A DNA stretch of 64,000 bases from Aphodosoma sp045126975 (GTDB lineage Bacteria > Bacteroidota > Bacteroidia > Bacteroidales > Paludibacteraceae): assembly GCA_045126975.1 (NCBI GenBank), contig JBGVPL010000029.1:11312-75311 (forward strand), read 5' to 3'. Within the stretch, counting starts at the first letter, position 1. Each line of letters starts with the position of its first letter. The position numbers and the translations under genes are program-made. Positions 16,517 to 24,558 of the stretch are shown here, piece by piece. Under the pieces are notes generated by a model, which searched no databases, was not told the origin of the DNA, and worked only from the letters and a program-made list of their open reading frames with translations.

Positions 16517-17584
16517 TTAATCTATTATATTCGACGGATTATATTTTCTCCATTTTTCCAAAAGGGCTTTTATATCAACAGGCAATTCACTATCGAATTG
16601 CATCCACTCGCCTGTCGTAGGATGTGTAAACCCAAGTGTTTTTGCATGCAATGCCTGACGCGGACATGCCTCGAAACAATTACGCACAAATTGTTTATAT
16701 TTCGCAGTTGGCACTCCTTTCAACGGCTCATTTCCTCCATAACGATCGTCATTAAACAATGTATGCCCAATATGTTTCATATGAACACGAATTTGGTGCG
16801 TACGACCTGTTTCAAGTTTACATTCAACTAATGTACAATATGCAAATCGCTCTATTACACGATAATGTGTAACTGCATGCTTTGCCAACGGATTTTCGTT
16901 CTCATCAAACACAGTGAACAACATACGGTCGCGTGGGTCACGAGCCAATGCGCCAACAATTGTACCCTCGTCCTCTTTCACCGTTCCCCAAACAAGCGCA
17001 TTATACGTACGCTCTGTCGTTTTATTAAAGAATTGCAATGCAAGATTAGCTTTTGCATCTTCATTTTTCGCCACAAGTAGCAAACCCGAAGTGTCTTTAT
17101 CAATACGATGCACTAAACCAATATGAGGATTATTAGCATCGAATTTAGGGTCATGACGCATATGCCATGCCACTGCATTAAGCAATGTGCCATCAAAATT
17201 ACCAAATCCTGGATGCACCACAAGGTTAGGTTGCTTATTCACCAATATTATATCATCATCCTCATAAACTACCTCAATCGGAATATCTTGTGGTTCAATC
17301 GTCACCGCACTACGTGGATAGTCCAACACAATAGAAATCACATCGAGCGGCTTTACCTTATAATTGCTTTTTACGGGTTTATCATTCACTAAAATACGCT
17401 CAGCATCAGCAGCCTCTTGAATACGATTACGAGAGACATTACCCATACAATTGACCAAATATTTGTCAATTCGCATCATGGTCTGCCCCTTATCAACCGT
17501 AAAACGGTAATGCTCATATCGTTCTCGTGGCTGTTCCAACATCAAATCATCATCTTCTTCGTATATATTATTCGTATTTTCCAT
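16517..17584 (-). CDS. rluD: RluD-type pseudouridine synthase
   Basis: Ribosomal large-subunit pseudouridine synthase with an N-terminal S4 RNA-binding domain (MRIDKYLVNCMGNVSRNRIQ) and the catalytic domain. The RluD signature GLVHRIDKDTSGLLLVAKN contains the catalytic Asp in HRIDKDTSG. GRTHQIRVHMKHIGHTLFND closes the active site. From the ATG at 17584 it has 355 residues; the 13 upstream in-frame codons fall in spacer sequence and are left out. RluD in other bacteria modifies 23S helix 69. Confidence 0.92.
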   Translation of the reverse strand: MENTNNIYEEDDDLMLEQPRERYEHYRFTVDKGQTMMRIDKYLVNCMGNVSRNRIQEAADAERILVNDKPVKSNYKVKPLDVISIVLDYPRSAVTIEPQDIPIEVVYEDDDIILVNKQPNLVVHPGFGNFDGTLLNAVAWHMRHDPKFDANNPHIGLVHRIDKDTSGLLLVAKNEDAKANLALQFFNKTTERTYNALVWGTVKEDEGTIVGALARDPRDRMLFTVFDENENPLAKHAVTHYRVIERFAYCTLVECKLETGRTHQIRVHMKHIGHTLFNDDRYGGNEPLKGVPTAKYKQFVRNCFEACPRQALHAKTLGFTHPTTGEWMQFDSELPVDIKALLEKWRKYNPSNIID

Positions 17585-17618
17585 CAAATATTTAAATAAC
17601 CTATAAGCAAAAATTATA

Positions 17619-17658
17619 ACCAAAGGTCTTTGAGCCTTTAGGCGAAAAAATTATGAAT
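17619..17658. repeat. Dispersed ~30-base repeat, intergenic copy
   Basis: Contains GGTCTTTGAGCCTTT and small palindromes CCTAAAGG and AAAGACCTTT. A second copy lies in frame inside the GHL10 hydrolase gene at 54117-54159. This copy begins at the stop codon of the PASTA gene. Confidence 0.7.
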
Positions 17659-18452
17659 TAAAAAAACTCTTCATCCATCTCTTGCGTACCTTTCGACAAT
17701 TTCAATTCCACTGTCTTTCCGCCATACACCGACAATCCTGCATCTGGATTCTGTTGATACACTCTAAATCGCAAACTATCAATACTATCAATAGGCATTT
17801 CATCGAAATGTGCGACACCAAAACCAAGACGATATTCCTTAATCGTCTTTTGCGCTTCTGGCAATGTCATACCAAGAAAACTTGGTACCACAACCTCTAT
17901 CGACATATCATTTTGCCCAACAACAAGTATAATTTGACTACCATCTGGCACTTTAGCACCCGCTGTCAATGTACTATCACCCCACATCACAGCCAACACC
18001 TCATCATTAAATTCGTATGGCTCATAACGCACCGAATCAACATTAAATCCCAATGTTTTCAAATTCGATTGTACCTTACGGCGACTCTCTCCCACAAGAT
18101 TTGGTACCATCACCATCTTACGTTGTTTACTATTAACAGTAATATAAATTTTACGATTTTTCTTCACTCTTGTACCAACAACAGGTGATTGCTCTGCAAT
18201 TTCACCTCCATTCATCGAACGAATATACACCGAATCAATAATTTCATATCCTAAGCCACAATCTTTCAAAATCAACTCAGCCTCTTCAACATACATACCA
18301 GACAAATTAGGCACCTCAACAGCTTCACCATGACGAGTATAAACATCTAATCGCCAAAATACAATCCAACAAATTACAACGACTAAAACAATTGCCGCCA
18401 ATATATTAAGCCACAAAAAACGACTTTTCAAAAAATTCCAAAGTGTTTTCAT
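17658..18452 (-). CDS. PASTA domain membrane protein
   Basis: A 264-residue protein with a short cytoplasmic N-terminus, one membrane helix (about residues 12-32, LWLNILAAIVLVVVICWIVF) and three periplasmic PASTA repeats: EVPNLSGMYVEEAELILKDC, VPNLVGESRRKVQSNLKTLG and VVPSFLGMTLPEAQKTIKEY. PASTA domains bind peptidoglycan stem or muropeptide ligands in other bacteria; here no kinase or penicillin-binding domain is attached. The clustering with rluD and ddl is typical for Bacteroidetes and suggests a cell-wall link. Confidence 0.9.
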   Translation of the reverse strand: MKTLWNFLKSRFLWLNILAAIVLVVVICWIVFWRLDVYTRHGEAVEVPNLSGMYVEEAELILKDCGLGYEIIDSVYIRSMNGGEIAEQSPVVGTRVKKNRKIYITVNSKQRKMVMVPNLVGESRRKVQSNLKTLGFNVDSVRYEPYEFNDEVLAVMWGDSTLTAGAKVPDGSQIILVVGQNDMSIEVVVPSFLGMTLPEAQKTIKEYRLGFGVAHFDEMPIDSIDSLRFRVYQQNPDAGLSVYGGKTVELKLSKGTQEMDEEFF

Positions 18453-18467
18453 AATTCATTAAGTAAT

Positions 18468-18536
18468 AAGCAGTAAGTAACAAGTAGAAAGGCTTCAATC
18501 GTCTTACGACTTTCTACTTACAACTTTCTACTATCA
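18468..18536 (-). repeat. Trailer/leader heptad pair, AAGTAGA and CTACTTA types
   Basis: On the minus strand GTAGAAA words come first, then after a short loop the complementary CTACTTG/TTACTTA words run up to the PASTA gene start. The two sets can pair into a hairpin. The cyclo-ligase leader at 36165-36262 has the same design. Confidence 0.7.
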
Positions 18537-18541
18537 AAGTG

Positions 18542-18549
18542 CAAAGTTA
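18542..18549 (-). promoter_or_regulatory. Candidate -7 element for PASTA-rluD-ddl
   Basis: TAACTTTG on the minus strand matches TAnnTTTG about 90 bases before the PASTA gene. No clear TTTG upstream of it. Confidence 0.4.
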
Positions 18550-18633
18550 CAAATTTTCGGGCAATAAAAAAAGTATAGACAACATAAATTGTCCATACTT
18601 TTCTTATTTTCTTTTAATGTAACCGACTACCGA

Positions 18634-18792
18634 TTATGCTTTTTTGCAATATTCGTCAGATACAGTCAATTTTTTACGACCATGAGCGCGACGTGCAGCC
18701 AATACACGACGACCATTTGCTGTAGCCATTCTTTCACGGAAACCGTGTTTGTTTCTTCTTTTACGGTTAGAAGGTTGGAATGTTCTTTTCAT
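18634..18792 (-). CDS. rpmH: 50S ribosomal protein L34
   Basis: A 52-residue, strongly basic ribosomal protein. It starts MKRTFQPSNRKRRNKHGFRE, continues RMATANGRRVLAARRAHGRK and ends KLTVSDEYCKKA, unmistakably L34. It sits alone between the PASTA gene and miaB with its own promoter 45 bases upstream. In many bacteria rpmH neighbours dnaA, rnpA or the origin; nothing of that kind is visible here. Confidence 0.97.
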   Translation of the reverse strand: MKRTFQPSNRKRRNKHGFRERMATANGRRVLAARRAHGRKKLTVSDEYCKKA

Positions 18793-18836
18793 TGCTTCAA
18801 TATTTTAATTGTTTTACTTTCCAATATTTCGGGTTG

Positions 18837-18867
18837 CAAAGGTAGACATTTTTTTCGACATAGCAAA
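18837..18867 (-). promoter_or_regulatory. Bacteroides-type promoter for rpmH
   Basis: On the minus strand TTTG (18864-18867), a 19-base spacer and TACCTTTG (18837-18844) match both consensus elements exactly. This is the best-formed promoter of this stretch and fits the high expression expected of a ribosomal protein gene. Confidence 0.8.
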
Positions 18868-19091
18868 GAATTTGACCTCTTTTTTGCAAAAAACTTTCGT
18901 TTACTCCTTAAATATAGGGCTTTTATCGTTTTTTTTTCGTACCTTTGCACTCGATTTCAGTGCAATTTTATGCTTTTTCGGCTCATTTAACCATAAATTC
19001 AACTCCACAAAAAAGCAAAAAAAGCACAAATATCTCATTTTTAATTGAAAAAAAGTAAAATACAGAATAAGAAATAAAGAGCAAAGGTAAA
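18868..19091. other. Part of the longest gene-free stretch (18793-19129)
   Basis: Between rpmH and miaB, 337 bases hold the rpmH promoter, a candidate miaB -7 element (TACCTTTG at 18940-18947, no good -33 partner) and A/T-rich sequence, then the heptad leader. Small frames here (for example 18901-19104 on the minus strand) have no recognisable product. Confidence 0.6.
18940..18947 (+). promoter_or_regulatory. Candidate -7 element for miaB
   Basis: TACCTTTG matches TAnnTTTG. The leader to the miaB ATG would be about 180 bases, ending in heptads. The expected -33 position reads GGGC, so support is partial. Confidence 0.45.
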
Positions 19092-19129
19092 ACTCAACTC
19101 TCAATTCTCAATTCTCAATTCTCAATTCT
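19092..19129 (+). repeat. Heptad leader block, AATTCTC type, abutting the miaB start
   Basis: About five words AACTCTC/AATTCTC run right up to the ATG of miaB with no gap, so they occupy the whole ribosome-binding region. Confidence 0.85.
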
Positions 19130-20446
19130 ATGAAAAAGCTTTTCATCGAAACCTACGGATGCCAAATGAACGTGGCTGATAGCGAAGTGGTGGCTGCAAT
19201 CATGCAGTCTGACGGTTACGAACTCACCGAAAAAATCACCGAAGCCGACGCAATCCTCGTAAACACTTGCTCTATTCGCGACAATGCCGAACAAAAAGTG
19301 CTTGGTCGCCTTCAATATTTCCAATCTCTTCGCCGCAAAAACAAAAACCTCATCGTCGGCGTCATAGGTTGTATGGCAGAACGCATACAAGAAGACCTCA
19401 TCAACAACCACGGCGTCAATTTCGTGGCTGGTCCCGATGCCTATCTCGACCTACCTAACCTCGTAGGTGCTGCCGAACGTGGCGAAAAAGCCATCAACGT
19501 CGAACTCTCAACTACCGAAACCTACAAAGACGTCCTCCCTGCCCGCATCGGCAAAACCATTTCTGGCTTCGTCAGCATCATGCGCGGTTGCAACAACTTC
19601 TGCTCTTACTGCATCGTCCCTTACACTCGCGGACGTGAACGCAGTCGCGACCTCAACAGCATCATCCGCGAAGTCAAAGACCTCGACGCTCGTGGCTACA
19701 AAGAAGTTACCCTGCTCGGACAAAACGTAAACTCTTACAAATACGTTGATGGCGACATCACTATCGGCTTCCCCGAACTCCTCGAACGCGTAGCCGAAGC
19801 TGTGCCAACAATGCGCATCCGCTTCACCACATCGCATCCAAAAGACATGAGCGATGCCACCCTCGAAGCCATCAGTCGTCACCCTAACCTCTGCCGATTC
19901 ATCCACCTCCCTGTCCAAAGCGGTAGCAACGACATCCTCAAAAGCATGAATCGCAAATACACCCGCGAGTGGTATCTCGACCGCATCGCTGCCATCCGAC
20001 GCATACTTCCCGACGCCGCTATCGGCACCGACGTATTCTGCGGCTTCCATGGCGAAACTCTCGACGACCACGCTCAAACCCTCTCACTCATGCGCGAATG
20101 TGCGTTCGACCAAGCCTTCATGTTCAAATATTCCGAACGCCCAGGCACATTTGCCTCTCGCCATTTGCCCGACAACATCTCTGAAGAAGAAAAAGTACGC
20201 CGTCTAAACGAAATCATAGCACTTCAAGTCGAGCTCAGCCACGAATCCAACAAACGCGACATCGGCAAAACATTCGAAGTCCTCGTCGAAGGTTACTCAA
20301 AACGCAGTCGCGAACAATTCTGTGGCCGCTCATCTCAAAACAAAATGATAGTATTCCCTAAATCAGGACACAAAATCGGCGACCTCGTCATGGTACGCGT
20401 AACCGAAGTAACCGCCGCCACACTAATCGGCGAAATAATAGAATAA
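19130..20446 (+). CDS. miaB: tRNA-2-methylthio-N6-dimethylallyladenosine synthase
   Basis: Radical-SAM methylthiotransferase that modifies A37 of tRNAs reading UNN codons. The 438 residues show the N-terminal iron-sulfur cysteines (Cys11 in YGCQMN, Cys47 in NTCSIR, Cys81 in IGCMAER), the radical-SAM CxxxCxxC (Cys154, Cys158, Cys161 in MRGCNNFCSYCIVPYTRGRE) and a C-terminal TRAM domain (EVLVEGYSKRS to the end). The gene is C-rich on its coding strand, unlike the next four genes. Confidence 0.96.
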   Translation: MKKLFIETYGCQMNVADSEVVAAIMQSDGYELTEKITEADAILVNTCSIRDNAEQKVLGRLQYFQSLRRKNKNLIVGVIGCMAERIQEDLINNHGVNFVAGPDAYLDLPNLVGAAERGEKAINVELSTTETYKDVLPARIGKTISGFVSIMRGCNNFCSYCIVPYTRGRERSRDLNSIIREVKDLDARGYKEVTLLGQNVNSYKYVDGDITIGFPELLERVAEAVPTMRIRFTTSHPKDMSDATLEAISRHPNLCRFIHLPVQSGSNDILKSMNRKYTREWYLDRIAAIRRILPDAAIGTDVFCGFHGETLDDHAQTLSLMRECAFDQAFMFKYSERPGTFASRHLPDNISEEEKVRRLNEIIALQVELSHESNKRDIGKTFEVLVEGYSKRSREQFCGRSSQNKMIVFPKSGHKIGDLVMVRVTEVTAATLIGEIIE

Positions 20447-20455
20447 CCACACAAC

Positions 20456-20496
20456 AAAAAAAGAGTGAACCCTAAAATTTCGGCTCACTCTTTTTG
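20456..20496 (+). terminator. miaB terminator
   Basis: Arms AAAAAGAGTGA and TCACTCTTTTT flank a short loop 10 bases after the miaB stop, followed by T-rich sequence. Confidence 0.85.
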
Positions 20497-20601
20497 CATT
20501 TTATAGGAATAATCACATATATAAAATGTTAATAAATTATAATTTTAGACATTATCAACATCGATTATTCATCCCATACTATATATATGCATTTTTTTTT
20601 G

Positions 20602-20609
20602 TATCTTTG
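20602..20609 (+). promoter_or_regulatory. Candidate -7 element for the holB-ricT-gldH-trmB block
   Basis: TATCTTTG, 21 bases before the holB ATG. No TTTG at the usual distance upstream. Confidence 0.45.
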
Positions 20610-20629
20610 CAAGTTAAATTGGGTGAAAT

Positions 20630-21754
20630 ATGTTTTTTCGCGATATAGTAGGACATAGTGAATTGAAACGCCGTCTGATTGAGATGGTTGATTCGGGGCG
20701 AATACCTCATGCTCAGCTCTATACGGGTGCTGAAGGCGTGGGGAAATTGGCGTTGGCGTTGGCTGTGGCTCAGTATATTTGCTGTGAGCATAGAGAGGGT
20801 GGAGAGTCGTGTGGACGGTGTCCGTCGTGTGTGCAATTTGCAAAGTTGGCGCATCCTGACTTGCATTTGGTGTTTCCGATGGCTACGAGAGATGGGGTGA
20901 AGGTGTGTGGTGATATGGTTGATACATTTCGCAGTGCAGTGTTGGCAAACCCTTATATTTCGTTGAACGAGTGGATGAATGAGGCATCGGATGGTAAGTC
21001 TGTGCAGATATATGCAGCAGAAGGCGAGGAGATTATACGTAAATTAACCTTTAAGCCTTATCAAGGACAATATAAAGTGATGATTGTGTGGATACCAGAG
21101 AAGATGCATGAAGCGTGTGCCAATAAGGTGTTGAAGATATTGGAGGAGCCATCGCCTGATACGGTGTTTATGTTAGTGAGCGATAGGCCAGATGATGTGT
21201 TGGGTACGATTTATAGTCGTTGTCAGCGTATAGCGGTGCCGCCGATTGATGCGAAAGATATGGAGGGAGCTTTGCGAGAGAGATTTAGTGTGGAGGAAAG
21301 CGATGTGGCGTATTTGGTGAAGAATGCAATAGGTAGTTGGGGACGGATGCTTGGATTGATGAAAGAGAGCGAAGAGTCGCGCTATGATTTTGAATTGTTT
21401 GTGCAGATGATGCGTTTGGCTTGGAACTTGGATGTGAAGGGTATACGTACGTGGACAGAGCAGGTGGCGGCATTGTCGAGAGAAGGACAAATCAGATTTT
21501 TGCAGAAGTCGCAACGATTGATACGTGAGAACTTTATTTTGCGATTGAGAAATAGCCAGTTGAGCTATATGAATGCAGAAGAGATGGCATTTGCGGCGAA
21601 GTTTGCGCAGTTTATTCATGAGAAAAATGTGGTGCAGATAATGGAGGAGTTGGCATTGGCAGAGGCGCAAATAGCACAAAATGGAAATACGAAGATTATT
21701 TTGTTTCATTTAGAAATATTGTTATATAAACTTTTAAAAAAGAGAAGAGAATAA
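20630..21754 (+). CDS. holB: DNA polymerase III subunit delta' (clamp-loader)
   Basis: Clamp-loader subunit with AAA+ fold, 374 residues. It starts FFRDIVGHSELKRRLIEMVD, typical of delta'/DnaX N-termini. A P-loop-like GAEGVGKL sits at residues 33-40, with Leu after the Lys where active ATPases have Ser or Thr, as expected for a non-hydrolysing subunit. A zinc module CC..CGRCPSC is at 51-67, and KILEEPSPDTVFMLVSDRPD plus TIYSRCQRIAVPP (sensor region) follow. It begins a four-gene block with G-rich coding strand. Confidence 0.92.
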   Translation: MFFRDIVGHSELKRRLIEMVDSGRIPHAQLYTGAEGVGKLALALAVAQYICCEHREGGESCGRCPSCVQFAKLAHPDLHLVFPMATRDGVKVCGDMVDTFRSAVLANPYISLNEWMNEASDGKSVQIYAAEGEEIIRKLTFKPYQGQYKVMIVWIPEKMHEACANKVLKILEEPSPDTVFMLVSDRPDDVLGTIYSRCQRIAVPPIDAKDMEGALRERFSVEESDVAYLVKNAIGSWGRMLGLMKESEESRYDFELFVQMMRLAWNLDVKGIRTWTEQVAALSREGQIRFLQKSQRLIRENFILRLRNSQLSYMNAEEMAFAAKFAQFIHEKNVVQIMEELALAEAQIAQNGNTKIILFHLEILLYKLLKKRRE

Positions 21755-21799
21755 GAGATAAGAAACAAGGAAGAGGGAACAAGAAATAAATAATTTCAA

Positions 21800-21823
21800 C
21801 CCTCAACCTTCAACTCTCAATTT
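21800..21823 (+). repeat. Heptad leader block, AACCCTC/AACTCTC type, before ricT
   Basis: Three to four words lie directly upstream of the ricT ATG in the same orientation as the miaB leader. Confidence 0.65.
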
Positions 21824-21829
21824 GATAAT

Positions 21830-23017
21830 ATGGAAGAATTAACATTAAATAATGGTGGAAGTAATCCTGGAGTGAAGGGATTTAAGGGCAATACGTTACA
21901 ACAATTGCCTGTGGTGGATTGGTTGGCTGATTTACCTGAGACACAATTAGACACTGACCTTATTGAAGTGCAGTTTAAGAATACACGTAAAGGCTATTTT
22001 GTGAATAGTGAACATATTGCTATCGAAAAAGGTGATATGGTGGCTGTTGAAGCAAATCCAGGACATGATATTGGCGTGGTTACGCTAATGGGACGCCTTG
22101 TATTGAGCCAAATCAAAAAAAATCGTATCAATATGGAACGTTACGAGGTGCGCAAAGTATATCGCAAAGTGAAACCTGTTGATATTGAAAAGTATGAAGA
22201 GGCAAAAGCAAAAGAACAGGCAACGATGATTCGTGCACGTAAGATTGCAAAAGATATGATGCTCGATATGAAGATTGGCGATGTTGAGTATCAAGGAGAT
22301 GGCAGCAAAGCAATATTCTATTATATTGCCGATGACCGTGTCGATTTTCGTCAGTTGATTAAGGTGTTCGCCGAAGAATTCCGTGTACGTATCGAGATGA
22401 AACAGATTGGTGCGCGTCAGGAGGCTGGTCGTATTGGCGGTATTGGACCTTGTGGTCGTGAGTTGTGTTGTACTACTTGGATGAGTAATTTTGTGAGTGT
22501 ATCTACTACAGCTGCTCGCTATCAAGATTTGAGCACTAACCCATTAAAATTAGCAGGACAATGTGCTAAAATCAAATGTTGTGTGAATTTTGAAGCACCA
22601 ATGTATATAGATGCACAAAAAGATTTCCCACCAAAAGATATTCCATTAGAAACAGTTGAAGGTACATATTATTTCTTTAAAGCTGATGTATTCAAACGCC
22701 TATTAACATATAGTTCCGACCAAAATATTCCTGCTAATTTACAAGTGATTAGTGTAGAGCGTGCAAAAGAAATTATGGCTATAAATCGCCGTGGCGAGAA
22801 AGTAATGTCGCTCCAAGTGAAAGAAGGAGAGCCTGAGGTTGCACCTATTGATTATCAAAATGTTGTAGGCCAAGATAGTTTAACTCGTTTTGATAAACGA
22901 CAAGGCGGAGGTCGTCGTTTTGAGCGTCGCGATAGAGGTGGTCGAAGAGGAAATGGTCAGCACTCAAATGAGCATCGCTTGAATAATAGAAATCGTAGAG
23001 AAGAGGACAATGAGTAA
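21830..23017 (+). CDS. ricT: PSP1/RicT-like regulatory iron-sulfur protein
   Basis: PSP1-domain protein, 395 residues, related to RicT (YaaT) of Bacillus, which with partners tunes RNA processing. The core VEVQFKNTRKGYFVNSEHIA and the cysteine-bearing block GGIGPCGRELCCTTWM with CAKIKCCVNFE match the family, where such cysteines bind a 4Fe-4S cluster. The C-terminus is a basic Arg/Gly/Asn-rich tail (RRFERRDRGGRRGNGQ) suggestive of RNA binding. gldH begins 8 bases before its stop, so the pair is translationally coupled. Confidence 0.88.
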   Translation: MEELTLNNGGSNPGVKGFKGNTLQQLPVVDWLADLPETQLDTDLIEVQFKNTRKGYFVNSEHIAIEKGDMVAVEANPGHDIGVVTLMGRLVLSQIKKNRINMERYEVRKVYRKVKPVDIEKYEEAKAKEQATMIRARKIAKDMMLDMKIGDVEYQGDGSKAIFYYIADDRVDFRQLIKVFAEEFRVRIEMKQIGARQEAGRIGGIGPCGRELCCTTWMSNFVSVSTTAARYQDLSTNPLKLAGQCAKIKCCVNFEAPMYIDAQKDFPPKDIPLETVEGTYYFFKADVFKRLLTYSSDQNIPANLQVISVERAKEIMAINRRGEKVMSLQVKEGEPEVAPIDYQNVVGQDSLTRFDKRQGGGRRFERRDRGGRRGNGQHSNEHRLNNRNRREEDNE

Positions 23018-23480
23018 ATTTGTGAAATATTTATTTGGATTAATTGTAGCTATTGTGATGGTGGCTTGTAATTCCGATATTGTGTATGACGGTTCGGTGA
23101 GAGTAGCTAATCCAACATGGCATGCTGATAGTGTTGCTCGATTTGAAATAACGATTGAGGATACAACATCGGATTATCAATCAGGTATTTTGATTCGCAA
23201 TAGCGGAGACTATGCATATCAGAATTTGTGGTTATTCATTACTGAAATTGCACCTGATAGTACCATTACATGTGATACAATTCAATACTTCCTTGCTGAT
23301 AATTATGGTCGTTGGCTTGGGTCGGGTATTGGCTCGTTATACACTAATATTTACTACTATAAAGAGGATTTGCATTATTCGCAAGAAGGGGTATATACAT
23401 ACAAAATCCGTCAAGGTATGCGAGATGAGGAGTTGAAAGGAATCACTAATATTGGAATGCAAATTTTAATTAAGGAATAG
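23010..23480 (+). CDS. gldH: Gliding motility lipoprotein GldH
   Basis: A 156-residue lipoprotein with lipobox VMVACN (Cys20) and the GldH-type body (IRNSGDYAYQNLWLFITE, YTYKIRQGMRDEELKGI). GldH belongs to the Bacteroidetes gliding and type IX secretion gene set, though it is also kept in non-motile species. The last residues IKE and the TAG stop are encoded by the AGGAATA-type heptads that continue into the spacer, so the native C-terminus may have been replaced. Confidence 0.85.
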   Translation: MSKFVKYLFGLIVAIVMVACNSDIVYDGSVRVANPTWHADSVARFEITIEDTTSDYQSGILIRNSGDYAYQNLWLFITEIAPDSTITCDTIQYFLADNYGRWLGSGIGSLYTNIYYYKEDLHYSQEGVYTYKIRQGMRDEELKGITNIGMQILIKE

Positions 23481-23500
23481 GGAATAAGGAACAAGGAATA
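23470..23500 (+). repeat. Heptad trailer block, AGGAATA type, at the gldH stop
   Basis: Words AGGAATA, GGGAATA, AGGAACA run from the last two gldH codons into the spacer and supply the stop codon. A CTCGCTA leader (23525-23540) then precedes trmB. Confidence 0.75.
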
Positions 23501-23560
23501 AAAAAACGAGCGAAACGAGTGAGTCTCATATCTCGCTACTCGCTGCTATAAGTCTAATAA

Positions 23561-24325
23561 ATGGGAAAGAATAAGTTAAAGAAGTTTGCTGATATGGAGC
23601 AGTTGCCTAACGTGTTCCAATTATCATATAATGATATAGTTAAGACTGGGGCGCAGTTTGATATGCGTGGTCACTGGGGGGAACATTATTTTGGTAATGA
23701 TAATCCTATTGTGCTGGAGTTGGGTTGCGGCAAGGGAGAATATGCGGTAGGATTGGCACGTCAGTTTCCTGAAAAGAATTTTATCGGCATTGATATTAAG
23801 GGTGCGCGTATGTGGACAGGAGCGACAGAGGCGTATCAGTCGGGATTGAAAAATTGTGCTTTTCTCCGTACTGGCATCAATGCAATTGAACATTTTTTTG
23901 CACCAGGAGAGGTGAGCGAAATATGGATTACATTTGCTGACCCACAGATGAAGAAAGTGAATAAGAGATTGACTTCTACTTATTTTATGGGTTTGTATAA
24001 AAAAGTGCTTGTAGATGGAGGGTTGGTGCATTTGAAAAGCGATAGCAACTTTTTATTTACATACACTCGATTGATGGCAGAGGCAAGTAATTTGCCTGTG
24101 AATGTGGTTACTGAGAATTTGTATCGTGATGTGACAGATGACCCTGTGTTAGAGATAAAGACGTATTACGAACGTCAGTGGTTAGCACGAGGAATAGATA
24201 TAAAATACATTCAATTCCATTTGCCTACAAATGCTCAGTTGGTTGAGCCAGATGTGGAGATTGAATATGATGAGTATCGCAGTTTTGGACGTAAAAAGCG
24301 GTCGGAATTGGATATGGGGAAATAA
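23561..24325 (+). CDS. trmB: tRNA (guanine-N7-)-methyltransferase
   Basis: SAM-dependent enzyme that methylates G46 in tRNA variable loops. The 254 residues contain the SAM-binding LELGCGKGEYAVGLA and FIGIDIKGARM, then WITFADPQMKKVNKRLTS, the family catalytic Asp-Pro motif. The C-terminal tail YDEYRSFGRKKRSELDMGK is common in Bacteroidetes members. It is the last gene of the G-rich block. Confidence 0.93.
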   Translation: MGKNKLKKFADMEQLPNVFQLSYNDIVKTGAQFDMRGHWGEHYFGNDNPIVLELGCGKGEYAVGLARQFPEKNFIGIDIKGARMWTGATEAYQSGLKNCAFLRTGINAIEHFFAPGEVSEIWITFADPQMKKVNKRLTSTYFMGLYKKVLVDGGLVHLKSDSNFLFTYTRLMAEASNLPVNVVTENLYRDVTDDPVLEIKTYYERQWLARGIDIKYIQFHLPTNAQLVEPDVEIEYDEYRSFGRKKRSELDMGK

Positions 24326-24437
24326 AAAAACAATATTATACCATAAAAAAATAACATCCACCAACTAACAAACAAAACGAGTATTAAAACAAATTCTATT
24401 TTAACTATTCAGAATATGACAAATTCTTGACAAATCC

Positions 24438-24468
24438 TTTGTCAATCACAAAAAATTCACTACCTTTG
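24438..24468 (+). promoter_or_regulatory. Bacteroides-type promoter for the hydrogenase gene
   Basis: TTTG (24438-24441), 19-base spacer and TACCTTTG (24461-24468): exact matches to both elements. The leader to the ATG at 24559 is about 85 bases and ends in TAACTAA-type heptads. Confidence 0.8.
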
Positions 24469-24519
24469 TACCTTGAAAGATTATGTACAAAAAACATTAT
24501 CAATCTAAGACAAAAAACT

Positions 24520-24555
24520 CACTAACAGCTAGTAACTAATAACTAACAACTAAAT
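24520..24555 (+). repeat. Heptad leader block, TAACTAA type
   Basis: Words TAGTAAC, TAATAAC and TAACAAC run to within a few bases of the hydrogenase ATG. They match the word before ompH copy 2. Confidence 0.7.
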
Positions 24556-24558
24556 ATT

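Noticed and set aside
18901..19104. A 67-codon minus-strand frame in the rpmH-miaB spacer
   Set aside because: It overlaps the miaB promoter candidate, is low in complexity (Phe/Leu/Lys) and shows no family resemblance.
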